64,000 nt of DNA from Diplolepis rosae (taxonomy: Eukaryota; Arthropoda; Insecta; Hymenoptera; Diplolepididae): contig JAPYXD010000715.1 in NCBI GenBank assembly GCA_030998225.1, positions 5,522,501-5,586,500 of the forward strand. Reading direction: 5' to 3'. This document shows positions 50,088-62,212 of the stretch, piece by piece. The translations under genes were made by a program, and so were the position numbers. The notes beneath the pieces are model-generated. The model did no database searches. It was not told the DNA's origin and saw only the letters and a program-made list of their open reading frames with translations. Position 1 is the stretch's first letter; every line of letters starts with the position of its first letter.

Positions 50088-52073
50088 GTAGAAATACCTT
50101 TTGGCCATCTCAATGTTTAGCTCTCAACTTAACTTCCCTGAAGAAGCAGTATCTTTAGCACATGGACAACTACATATCATTTTAAGAATGCTGGAATCTC
50201 TAAAATATCACCCAGTTATCATACATTTCAGTTATCAGCTCTATTTCCCTTTGGAACATGTGTTTTCAGAACATGAAGTACTAGACAAAATTTTTAGTCT
50301 GTCGAAACTTCAGAAATATCAGCTGGGTATCCTAGATTTGGGTTCTATGCGTGCCTTCCCGTAGGAAAAATATATTATAAACGGCTAGACTCCTGAATTT
50401 AATTTTAGAATGACAGGACAGTAGAAATACCTTTTGGCCATATTAATGTTAAGTTCTCATCTTAGCTTCCCTAATGAAGCATTATAATCAGCACATTGAC
50501 TACTGCATATCATATTTAGAATGCTGGAATCACTAAAATACCACTCAGTTATCATACATTTTAGTTCCAAGCTAAAGTTCCATTTGGGACATGTATTTTA
50601 AGCACATGGAATATTAGACATAATTTTTAGGATGTCGAGACAGAAATATCAGCCGGTTATCTCAACATTGGGATCCCAGCTTGACTTCCCGTAGGAAAAA
50701 TATATTATAAACGGCTAGACTCCTGAATTTAATTTTAGAATGAAGGGACAGTAGAAATACATTTTGGCCATCTCAATGTTTAGCTCTCAACTTAACTTCC
50801 CTGAGGAAGCAGTATTTTGAGCACATGGACTACTACATTTCATTTTTAGAATGCTGGAATCTCTAAAATACCACCCAGTCATCATACTTTTCAGTTCTCA
50901 GCTCTAGTTCCCTTTGGAACATGTATTTTCTGCACATGGAATACTAGAAATAATTTTTAGGATATCGAGACAGAAATGTCAGCCGGGTATCTCAACATTG
51001 GGTGTCCAGCTTGACTTCCCGGAGGAAAAATATATTATAAACGGCTAGACTAATGTATTAAATTTTAGAATGACGGGACAGTAGAAATACCATTTGTCCA
51101 TCTTAATGTTTAGCTCTCACCTTAACTTCCCTGAAGAAGCAGTACTTTTAGCACATGGACAACTACATATCATTTTTAGAATGCTGGAATCTCTAAAATA
51201 TCACCCAGTTATCATACATTTCAGTTATCAGCTCTATTTCCCTTTCGAACATGTGTTTTCAGCACATAAAGTACAAGACATAATTTTTAGTCTGTCGAAA
51301 CTTCAGAAATATCAGCTGGGTATCTTAGATTTGGGTTCTATGCTTGACTTCTCGTAGGAAAAATATATTATAAACGGCTAGACTCCTGAATTTAATTTTA
51401 GAATGAAGGGACAGTAGAAATACCTTTTGGCCATCTCAATGTTTAGCTCTCAACTTAACTTCCCTGAGGAAGCAGTATTTTGAGCACATGGACTACTACA
51501 TTTCATTTTTAGAATGCTGGAATCTCTAAAATACCACCCAGTCATCATACTTTTCAGTTCTCAGCTCTAGTTCCCTTTGGAACATGTATTTTCTGCACAT
51601 GGAATACTAGACATAATTTTTAGGATGTCGAGACAGAAATGTCAGCCGGGTATCTCAACATTGGGTTTCCAGCTTGATTTCCAGTAGGAAAAATATAGTA
51701 TAAAAAGCTAGATTCCAGAATTTAATTATAGAATGACGTGACAGTAGAAATACCTTTTGGCCATTTTAATGTTTAGCTCTCATCTTAGCTTCCCTAATGA
51801 AGCAGTATTTTCAGCACATGGACTACTGCATATCATTTTTGGAGTGCTGGAATCACTAAAATACCACCCAGTCATCATACTTTTCAGGTCTCAGCTCTAG
51901 GTCCCTTTGGAAGATGTATTTTCTGCACATGGAATACTAGACATAATTTTTAGGATGTCGAGACAGAAATGTCAGCCGGGTATCTCAACATTGGGTTCCC
52001 AGCTTGACTTCCCGTAGGAAAAATATATTATAAACGGCTAGACTAATGTATTAAATTTTAGAATGACGGGACA
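50088..52073 (+). repeat. 6-unit higher-order block, 1,986 bp (copy 2, intact)
   Basis: Unit lengths are 333, 330, 330, 333, 330, 330. The units at 50,751 and 51,081 carry AGGATATCGAGACAG and TTCCCGGAGGAAAAATA, private spellings found again near 61,760 and 61,817 and used to trace a copy at the right end of the window. Confidence 0.9.
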
Positions 52074-54057
52074 GTAGAAATACCTTTTGGCCATCTTAAT
52101 GTTTAGCTTTCAACTTAACTTCCCTGAGGAAGCAGTATTTTGAGCACATGGACTACTACATTTCATTTTTAGAATGCTGGAATCTCTAAAATACCACCCA
52201 GTCATCATACATTTCAGTTCTCAGCTCTAGTTCCCTTTGGAACATGTGTTTTCAGCACATGAAGTACTAGACATAATTTTTAGTCTGTCGAAACTTCAGA
52301 AATATCAGCTGGGTATCTTAGATTTGGGTTCTATGCTTGACTTCCCGTAGGAAAAATATATTATAAACGGCTAGACTCCTGAATTTAATTTTAGAATGAC
52401 AGGACAGTAGAAATACCTTTTGGCCATATTAATGTTTAGATCTCATATTAACTTCCCTGAGGAAGCAGTATTTTGTGCACATGGACTACTACATATGATT
52501 TTTAGAATGCTGGAATCTCTAAAATACCACTCAGTTATCATACATTTTAGTTCCTAGCTTAAGTTCCCTTTGGGACATGTATTTTAAGCACATGGAATAC
52601 TAGACATAATTTTTAGGATGTCGAGACAGAAATATCAGCCGGGTATCTCAACATTGGTTTCCCAGCTTGACTTCCCGTAGGAAAAATATATTATAAACGG
52701 CTAGACTCCTGAATTTAATTTTAGAATGAAGGGACAGTAGAAATACCTTTTGGCCATCTCAATGTTTAGCTCTCAACATAACTTCCCTGAGGAAGCAGTA
52801 TTTTCAGCACATGGACTACTGCATATCATTTTTAGAATGCTGGAATCACTAAAATACCACTCATTTATAATACATTTTATTTCATAGATTTAGTTCCCTT
52901 TGGGACATGTATTTTAAGCACATGGAATACTAGACATAATTTTTAGGATGTCGAGACAGAAATATCAGCCGGGTATCTCAACATTGGTTTCCCAGCTTGA
53001 CTTCCCGTAGGAAAAATATATTATAAACGGCGAGACTCCTGAATTTAATTTTAGAATGAAGGGACAGTAGAAATACCTTTTGGCCATCTCAATGTTTAGC
53101 TCTCAACTTAACTTCCCTGAAGAAGCAGTATTTTGAGCACATGGACTACTACATTTCATTTTTAGAATGCTGGAATCTCTAAAATACCACCCAGTCATCA
53201 TACTTTTCAGTTCTCAGCTCTAGTTTCCTTTGGAACATGTGTTTTCAGCACATGAAGTACTAGACATAACTTTTAGTCTGTCGAAACTTCAGAAATATCA
53301 GCTGGGTATCTTAGATTTGGGTTCTATGCTTGACTTCCCGTAGGAAAAATATATTATAAACGGCTAGACTCTTGAATTTATTTTAGAATGACAGGACAGT
53401 AGAAATACCTTTTGGCCATATTAATGTTTAGATCTCATCTTAACTTCTCTAAAGAAGCAGTATTTTCAGCACATGGACTATTGCATATCATTTTTAGAAT
53501 GCTGGAATCACTAAAATACCACTCAGTTATCATACATTTTAGTTCCTAGCTTAAGTTCCCTTTGGGACATGTATTTTCAGCACATGGAATACTAGACATA
53601 ATTTTTATGATGACGAGACAGAAATGTCAGCCGGGTATCTCAACATTGGGTTTCCAGCTTGATTTCCAGTGGAAAAATATAGTATAAAAAGCTAGATTCC
53701 AGAATTTAATTATAGAATGACGTGACAGTAGAAATACCTTTTGGCCATTTTAATGTTTAGTTCTCATCTTAGCTTCCCTAATGAAGCAGTATTTTCAGCA
53801 CATGGACTACTGCATATCATTTTTAGAATGCTGGAATCACTAAAATACCACTCAGTTATCATACATTTTAGTTCCTAGCTTAAGTTCCCTTTGGGACATG
53901 TATTTTAAGCACATGGAATACTAGACATAATTTTTAGGATGTCGAGACAGAAATATCAGCCGGGTATCTCAACATTGGTTTCCCAGCTTGACTTCCCGTA
54001 GGAAAAATATATTATAAACGGCTAGACTCCTGAATTTAATTTTAGAATGAAGGGACA
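52074..54057 (+). repeat. Six-unit block, 1,984 bp, source-like copy of the right edge
   Basis: Unit lengths are 333, 330, 330, 332, 329, 330. The fourth unit lost one A (GAATTTATTTTAG near 53,375) and the fifth one A in CCAGTGGAAAAATA near 53,668. S1 spellings GTTTAGATCTCATATTAAC and CTCAACATAACTTCC, and ATTTTTATGATGACGAG at 53,602, recur at 62.2-64 kb at an offset of about 10,140 bp. Confidence 0.88.
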
Positions 54058-55710
54058 GTAGAAATACCTTTTGGCCATCTCAATGTTTAGCTCTCAACTT
54101 AACTTCCCTGAGGAAGCAGTATTTTGAGCACATGGACTACTACATTTCATTTTTAGAATGCTGGAATCTCTAAAATACCACCCAGTCATCATACTTTTCA
54201 GTTCTCAGCTCTAGTTCCCTTTGGAACATGTATTTTCTGCACATGGAATACTAGACATAATTTTTAGGATGTCGAGACAGAAATATCAGCCGGCTATCAC
54301 AACATTGGGTTTCCAGCTTGATTTCCAGTAGGAAAAATATAGTATAAAAAGCTAGATTCCAGAATTTAATTTTAGAATGACGTGACAGTAGAAATACCTT
54401 TTGGCCATTTTAATGTTTAGCTCTCATCTTAGCTTCCCTAATGAAGCAGTATTTTCAGCACATGGACTACTGCATATCATTTTTAGAATGCTGGAATCAC
54501 TAAAATACCACTCAGTTATCATACATTTTAGTTCCTAGCTTAAGTTCCCTTTGGGACATGTATTTTAAGCACATGGAGTATTCGACATAATTTTTAGAAT
54601 GATAGGACCTTAAAAATATGCCCCGGGTATCTAGAAATTGGGTTTCCAGCTTGATTTCCCGTAGGAAAAATATATTATAAAAAGCTAGACTCCAGATTTT
54701 AATTTTAGAATGACGTGACAGTAGAAATACCTTTTGGCCATCTTAATGTTTAGCTCTCATCTTAACTTCCCTGAAGAAGCCGTATTTTTAGCACCTGGAC
54801 TACTGCATATCATTTTTAGAATGCTGGAATCACTAAAATACCACTCAGTTATCATACATTTTAGTTCCTAGCTTAAGTTGCCTTTGGGACATGTATTTTA
54901 AGCACATGGAGTACTAGACATAATTTTTAGGATGTCGAGACAGAAATATCAGCCGGCTATCACAACATTGGGTTTCCAGCTTGATTTCCAGTAGGAAAAA
55001 TATAGTATAAAAAGCTAGATTCCAGAATTTAATTTTAGAATGACGTGACAGTAGAAATACCTTTTGGCCATTTTAATGTTTAGCTCTCATCGTAACTTCC
55101 CTAAAGAAGCAGTATTTTCAGCACATGGACTACTGCATATCATTTTTAGAATGCTGGAATCACTAAAATACCACTCAGTTATCATACATTTTAGTTCCTA
55201 GCTTAAGTTGCCTTTGGGACATGTATTTTAAGCACATGGAGTACTAGACATAATTTTTAGGATGTCGAGACAGAAATATCAGCCGGCTATCACAACATTG
55301 GGTTTCCAGCTTGATTTCCAGTAGGAAAAATATAGTATAAAAAGCTAGATTCCAGAATTTAATTTTAGAATGACGTGACAGTAGAAATACCTTTTGGCCA
55401 TTTTGATGTTTATCTCTCATCTTAACTTCCCTAAAGAAGCAGTATTTTCAGCACATGGACTACTCTATATCATTTTTAGAATGCTGGAATCACTAAAATA
55501 CCACTCAGTTATCATACACTTTTGTTCCTAGCTTAAGATCCCCTAGGGACATGTATTTTAAGCACATGGAATACTAGACATAATTTTTAGGATGTCGAGA
55601 CAGAAATGTCAGCCGGGTATCTCAACATTGGGTTCCCAGCTTGACTTCCCGTAGGAAAAATATATTATAAACGGCTAGACTAATGTATTAAATTTTAGAA
55701 TGACGGGACA
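54058..55710 (+). repeat. Five regular units with recurrent GTATAAAAAG-type S3
   Basis: Unit lengths are 330, 333, 330, 330, 330. Successive units have S3 reading CAGCCGGCTATCACAAC and ATATAGTATAAAAAGCTAG (near 54,338, 54,998 and 55,338), a local run of one S3 version. The last unit has scattered substitutions (ACACTTTTGTTCC, AGATCCCCTAGGGAC near 55,517-55,550). Confidence 0.82.
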
Positions 55711-57478
55711 GTAGAAATAACATTTTGCAACCTTAATGTTTAGCTCTCATCTTTACTTCCCTGAAGAAGCAGTATTTTCAGCACATAAAATACTAGACAT
55801 AATTTTTACAATGACTGAACCTTAAGAATATCACCCGGGTATCTAGAAATTGGGTTCCCAGCTTGATTTCCCGTAGGAAAATATATTATAAACGGCTAGA
55901 CTCCTGAATTTAATTTTAGAATAACGGGACAGTAGAAATACCTTTTGGCCATCTTAATGTTTAGGTCTCATCTTAACTTCCCTAATGAAGCAGTATTTTG
56001 TGCACATGGACTACTGCATATCATTTTTAGAATGCTGGAATCACTAAAATACCACTCAGTTATCATACATTTTAGTTCCTAGCTTAAGTTCCCTTTGGGA
56101 CATGTATTTTAAGCACATGGAGTACTCGACATAATTTTTAGAATGATTGGACCTTAAAAATATCCCCCGGGTACCTAGAAATTGGGTTTCCAGCTTGATT
56201 TCCCGTAGGAAAAATATATTATGAAAAGCTAGACTCCAGATTTTAATTTTAGAATGACGTGACAGTAGAAATACCTTTTGGCCATCTTATTGTTTAGCTC
56301 TCATCTTAACTTCCCTGAAGAAGCCGTATTTTTAGCACCTGGACTACTGCATATCATTTTTAGAATGCTGGAATCACTAAAATACCACTCAGTTATCATA
56401 CATTTTAGTTCCTAGTTTAAGTTGCCTTTGGGACATGTATTTTAAGCACATGGAGTAGTAGACATAATTTTTAGGATGTCGAGACAGAAATATCAGCCGG
56501 CTATCACAACATTGGGTTTCCAGCTTGATTTCCAGTAGGAAAAATATAGTATAAAAAGCTAGATTCCAGAATTTAATTTTAGAATGACGTGACAGTAGAA
56601 ATACCTTTTGGCCATTTTAATGTTTAGGTCTTATCTTAACTTCCCTGAGGAAGCATTATTTTGAGCACATGGACTGCTACATTTCATTTTTAGAATGCTG
56701 GAAACTCTAAAATACCACCCAGTTATCACACATTTCAGTTCTCAGCTCTAGTTTCCTTTGGAACATGTATTTTACGCACATGGAGTATTCGACATAATTT
56801 TTAGAATGATAGGACCTTAAAAATATGCCCCGGGTATCTAGAAATTGGGTTCCCAGCTTGACTTCCCGCAGGAAAAATATATTATAAACAGCTAGACTAA
56901 TGTATTTAATTTTAGAATGACGGGGCAGTAGAAATAACATTTTGCAACCTTAATGTTTAGCTCTCATCTTTACTTCCCTGAAGAAGCAGTATTTTCAGCA
57001 CATAAAATACTAGACATAATTTTTAGAATGACTGGACCTTAAGAATATCACCCGGGTATCTAGAAATTGGGTTCCCAGCTTGATTTCCCGTAGGAAAATA
57101 TATTATAAACAGCTAGACTAATGTATTTAATTTTAGAATGACGAGATAGGAGAAATACCATTTGGCCATCTTAATGTTTAGCTCTCATCTTAACTTCCCT
57201 GGGGAAGCAGTATTTTGTGCACATGGACTACTACATAAGATTTTTAGAATGCTGGAATAGCTAAAATACCACCCAGTTATCATACATTTCAGTTCTCAGC
57301 TCTAGATTCCTTTAGAACATGTATTTTAAGCACATGGAATACTAGACATAATTTTTAGGATGTCGAGACAGAAATGTCAGCAGGGTATCTCAACATTGGG
57401 TTCCCAGCTTGACTTCCCGTAGGAAAAATATATTATAAACGGCTAGACTAATGTATTAAATTTTAGAATGACGGGACA
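55711..57478 (+). repeat. Six units with two 221-bp units
   Basis: Unit lengths are 221, 333, 330, 333, 221, 330. The first two match 43,294-43,847, sharing ACAATGACTGAACC and ATTATGAAAAGC about 12.4 kb apart. The ACGAGATAGGAG variant again follows the second 221-bp unit (57,149). Confidence 0.83.
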
Positions 57479-58360
57479 GTAGATATAACATTTGGAAACT
57501 TTAATGTTTAGCTCTCATCTTAACTTCCCTGAAGAAGCAGTATTTTCAGCACATAAAATACTAGACATAATTTTTAGAATGACTGGACCTTAGGAATATC
57601 ACCCGGGTATCTAGAAATTGGGTTTCCAGCTTGATTTCCCGTAGGAAAAATATATTATTAAAAGCTAGACTCCAGATTTTAATTTTAGAATGACGTGACA
57701 GTAGAAATACATTTTGGTCATTTTAATGTTTAGCTCTCATCTTAACTTTCCTAAAGAAGCAGTATTTTCAGCACATGGACTACTGCATATCATTTTTAGA
57801 ATGCTGGAAGCACTAAAATACCACTCAGTTATAATACATTTTAGTACCTAGCTTAAGTTGCCTTTGGGACATGTATTTTAAGCACATGGAGTACTAGACA
57901 TAATTTTTAGGATGTCGAGACAGAAATATCAGCCGGGTATCTCAACATTGGGTTTGCAGCGTGATTTCCAGTAGGAAAAATATAGTATAAAAAGCTAGAT
58001 TCCAGAATTTAATTATAGAATGACGTGACAGTAGAAATACCTTTTGGCCATTTTAATGTTTAGCTCTCATCTTAGCTTCCCTAATGAAGCAGTATTTTCA
58101 GCACATGGACTACTGCATATCATTTTTAGAATGCTGGAATCACTAAAATACCACTCAGTTATCATACATTTTAGTTCCTAGCTTAAGTTCGCTTTGGGTC
58201 ATGTATTTTAAGCACATGGAATACTAGACATAATTTTTAGGATGTCGAGACAGAAATATCAGCCGGGTATCTCAACATTGGGTATCCAGCTTGACTTCCC
58301 GTAGGAAAAATATATTATAAACGGCTAGACTCCTGAATTTAATTTTAGAATGAAGTGACA

Positions 58361-58696
58361 GTAGAAATACCTTTTGGCCATTTTAATGTTTAGCTCTCAT
58401 CTTAGCTTCCCTAATGAAGAATCCGTATTTTCAGCACATGGACTACTGCATATCATTTTTAGAATGCTGGAATCACTAAAATACCACTCAGTTATCATAC
58501 ATTTTAGTTCCTAGCTTAAGTTCCCTTTGGGACATGTATTTTAAGCACATGGAGTATTCGACATAATTTTTAGAATGATAGGACCTTAAAAATATGCCCC
58601 GGGTATCTAGAAATTGGGTTTCCAGCTTGATTTCCCGTAGGAAAAATATATTATAAAAAGCTAGACTCCAGATTTTAATTTTAGAATGACGTGACA
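58361..58696 (+). repeat. 336-bp unit with 3-bp insertion
   Basis: S1 reads CCTAATGAAGAATCCGTATT at 58,410-58,429. This joins the left half of the CCTAATGAAGCAG version to the GAAGAATCCG version, leaving three extra bases. It looks like a crossover or conversion endpoint between two S1 versions. Confidence 0.85.
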
Positions 58697-60016
58697 GTAG
58701 AAATACCTTTTGGCCATCTTAATGTTTAGCTCTCATCTTAACTTCCCTGAAGAATCCGTATTTTTAGCACCTGGACTACTGCATATAATTTTTAGAATGC
58801 TGGAATCACTAAAATACCACTCAGTTATCATACATTTTAGTTCCTAGCTTAAGTTGCCTTTGGGACATGTATTTTAAGCACATGGAGTACTAGACATAAT
58901 TTTTAGGATGTCGAGACAAAAATATCAGCCGGGTATCACAACATTGGGTTTCCAGCTTGATTTCCAGTAGGAAAAATATAGTATAAAAAGCTAGATTCCA
59001 GAATTTAATTATAGAATGACGTGACAGTAGAAATACCTTTTGGCCATTTTAATGTTTATCTCTCATCTTAACTTCCCTAAGGAGGCAGTATTTTGAGCAC
59101 ATGGACTGCTACATTTCATTTTTAGAATGCTGGAAACTCTAAAATACCACCCAGTTATCATACATTTCAGTTCTCAGCTCTATTTTCCTTTGGAACATGT
59201 ATTTTCAGCACATGGAATACTAGACATAATTTTTAGGATGTCGAGACAGAAATATCAGCCGGGTATCTCAACATTGGGTTCCCAGCTTGACTTCCCGTAG
59301 GAAAAATATATTATAAACGGCTAGACTCCAGATTTTAATTTTAGAATGACGTGACAGTAGAAATACCTTTTGGCCATCTTAATGTTTAGCTCTCATCGTA
59401 ACTTCCCTGAAGAAGAATTATTTTCAGCACATGGACTACTGCATATCATTTTTAGAATGCTGGAATCACTAAAATACCACTCAGTTATCATACATTTTAG
59501 TTCCTAGCTTAAGTTCCCTTTGGAACATGTATTTTAAGCACATGGAATACTAGACATAATTTTTAGGATGTCGAGACAGAAATATCAGCCGGGTATCTCA
59601 ACATTGGGTTCCCAGCTTGACTTCCCGTAGGAAAAATATATTATAAAAAGCTAGACTCCAGATTTTAATTTTAGAATGACGTGACAGTAGAAATACCTTT
59701 TGGCCATCTTAATGTTTAGCTCTCATCTTAACTTCCCTGAAGAAGCCGTATTTTTAGCACCTGGACTACTGTATATCATTTTTAGAATGCTGCAATCACT
59801 TAAATACCACCCAGTTATCATACATTTCAGTTATCAGCTCTAGTTCCCTTTGGAACATGTATTTTCAGCACATGGAATACTAGACATAATTTTTAGGATG
59901 TCGAGACAGAAATATCAGCCGGGTATCTCAACATTGGGTTCCCAGCTTGACTTCCCGTAGGAAAAATATATTATAAACGGCTAGACTCCTGAATTTAATT
60001 TTAGAATGACGTGACA

Positions 60017-60338
60017 GTAGAAATACCTTTTGGCCATTTTAATGTTTAGCTCTCATCTTAGCTTCCCTAATGAAGAATTATTTTCAGCACATGGACTACT
60101 GCATATCATTTTTAGAATGCTGGAATCACTAAAATACCACTCAGTTATCATACATTTTAGTTCCTAGCTTAAGTTCCCTTTGGGACATGTATTTTAAGCA
60201 CATGGAGTACTAGACATAAGTTTTAGGATGTCGAGACAGAAATATCAGCCGGGTATCTCAACATTGGGTTCCCAGCTTGACTCCCGTACTTCCCGTAAAC
60301 GGCTAGACTAATGTATTTAATTTTAGAATGACGGGACA
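60017..60338 (+). repeat. 322-bp unit with scrambled S3 tail
   Basis: At 60,277-60,300, CTTGACTTCCCGTAGG and its A/T-rich tail are replaced by TTGACTCCCGTACTTCCCGT followed directly by AAACGGC. A short stretch is copied (CTCCCGTA, CTTCCCGTA) and the ATATATTAT tail is lost. This is a small compound rearrangement seen nowhere else. Confidence 0.88.
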
Positions 60339-61549
60339 GTAGAAATAACATTTGGCAACTTTAATGTTTAGCTCTCATCTTAACTTCCCTGAAGAAGCAG
60401 TATTTTCAGCACATAAAATACTAGACATAATTTTTAGAATGACTGGACCTTAGGAATATCACCCGGGTATCTAGAAATTGGGTTTCCAGCATGATTTCCC
60501 GTAGGAAAAATATATTATTAAAAGCTAGACTCCAGATTTTAATTTTAGAATGACGTGACAGTAGAAATACCTTTTGGCCATTTTAATGTTTAGCTCTCAT
60601 CTTAACTTCCCTAAAGAAGCAGTATTTTCAGCACATGGACTACTGCATTTCATTTTTAGAATGCTGGAATCACTAAAATACCACTCAGTTATCATACATT
60701 TTAGTACCTAGCTTAAGTTGCCTTTGGGACATGTATTTTAAGCACATGGAGTACTAGACATAATTTTTAGGATGTCGAGACAGAAATATCAGCCGGGTAT
60801 CTCAACATTGGTTTCCAGCTTGATTTCCCGTAGGAAAAATATATTATAAAAAGCTAGACTCCAGATTTTAATTTTAGAATGAAGGGACAGTAGAAATACC
60901 TTTTGGCCATCTCAATGTTTAGCTCTCATCTTAACTTCCCTGAAGAATCCATATTTTTAGCACCTGGACAACTGCATATCATTTCTAGAATGCTGGAATC
61001 ACTAAAATACCACTCAGTTATCATACATTTTAGTTCCTAGCTTAAGTTGCCTTTGGGACATGTATTTTAAGCACATGGAGTACTAGACATAATTTTTAGG
61101 ATGTCGAGACAGAAATATCAGCCGGCTATCACAACATTGGGTTTCCAGCTTGATTTCCAGTAGGAAAAATATAGTATAAAAAGCTAGATTCCAGAATTTA
61201 ATTTTAGAATGACGTGACAGTAGAAATACCTTTTGGCCATTTTAGTGTTTAGCTCTCACCTTAACTTCCATAAAGAAGCAGTATTTTCAGCACATGGACT
61301 ACTGCATATCATTTTTAGAATGCTGGAATCACTAAAATACCACTCAGTTATCATACATTCTAGTTCCTAGCTTAAGTTCCCTTTGGGACATGTATTTCAA
61401 GCACATGGAATACTAGACATAATTTTTAGGATGTCGAGACAGAAATGTCAGCCGGGTATCTCAACATTGGGATCCCAGCTTGACTTCTCGTAGGAAAAAT
61501 ATATTATAAACCGCTAGCCTCCTGAATTTAATTTTAGAATTAAGGGACA
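60339..61549 (+). repeat. Four units opening with a 222-bp unit
   Basis: Unit lengths are 222, 329, 330, 330. The first two copy 57,479-58,030 at an offset of 2,860 bp. The second unit ends ACATTGGTTTCCAGC (60,806), one G short. The third has GAAGAATCCATATTTTTAGC. Confidence 0.82.
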
Positions 61550-62212
61550 GTAGAAATACCTTTTGGCCCTCGCAATGTTGAGCTCGCAACTGAACTTCCC
61601 TGAGGAAGCAGGATTTTGAGCACATGGCCTACTACATTTCATTTTTAGAATGCTGGAATCTCTAAAATACCACCCAGTCATCATACATTTCAGTTCTCAG
61701 CTCTAGTTCCCTTTGGAACATGTATTTTCAGCACATGGAATACTAGACATAATTTTTAGGATATCGAGACAGAAATGTCAGCCGGGTATCTCAACATTGG
61801 GTGTCCAGCTTGACTTCCCGGAGGAAAAATATATTATAAACGGCTAGACTAATGTATTAAATTTTAGAATGACGGGACAGTAGAAATACCATTTGTCCAT
61901 CTTAATGTTTAGCTCTCATCTTAACTTCCCTGAAGAAGCAGTACTTTTAGCACATGGACAACTACATATCATTTTTAGAATGCTGGAATCTCTAAAATAT
62001 CACCCAGTTATCATACATTTCAGTTATCAGCTCTATTTCCCTTTGGAACATGTGTTTTCAGCACATGAAGTACTAGACATAATTTTTAGTCTGTCGAAAC
62101 TTCAGAAATATCAGCTGGGTATCTTAGATTTGGGTTCTATGCTTGACTTCCCGTAGGAAAAATATATTATAAACGGCTAGACTCCTGAATTTAATTTTAG
62201 AATGACGGGACA
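61550..62212 (+). repeat. Two-unit copy of 50,751-51,413
   Basis: The offset is 10,799 bp over both units. Shared private spellings are AGGATATCGAGACAG and TTCCCGGAGGAAAAATA. The first unit has a burst of A/T-to-G/C changes in S1 (CCCTCGCAATGTTGAGCTCG, CAACTGAACTTCC, GCAGGATTTTGAGC, ATGGCCTAC at 61,568-61,631) not present in its partner. Confidence 0.88.

Larger units (their letters stand above)
57479..60338 (+). repeat. Nine-unit stretch, 2,860 bp, opening with a 222-bp unit
   Basis: Unit lengths are 222, 330, 330, 336, 330, 330, 330, 330, 322. Its opening 222-bp unit and the next (AACATTTGG, ACCTTAGGAATATC, TTTTAGTACCTAGC) are copied at 60,339. Units at 59,357 and 60,017 share GAAGAATTATTTTCAGC, a 660-bp two-unit repeat. 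Confidence 0.82.
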
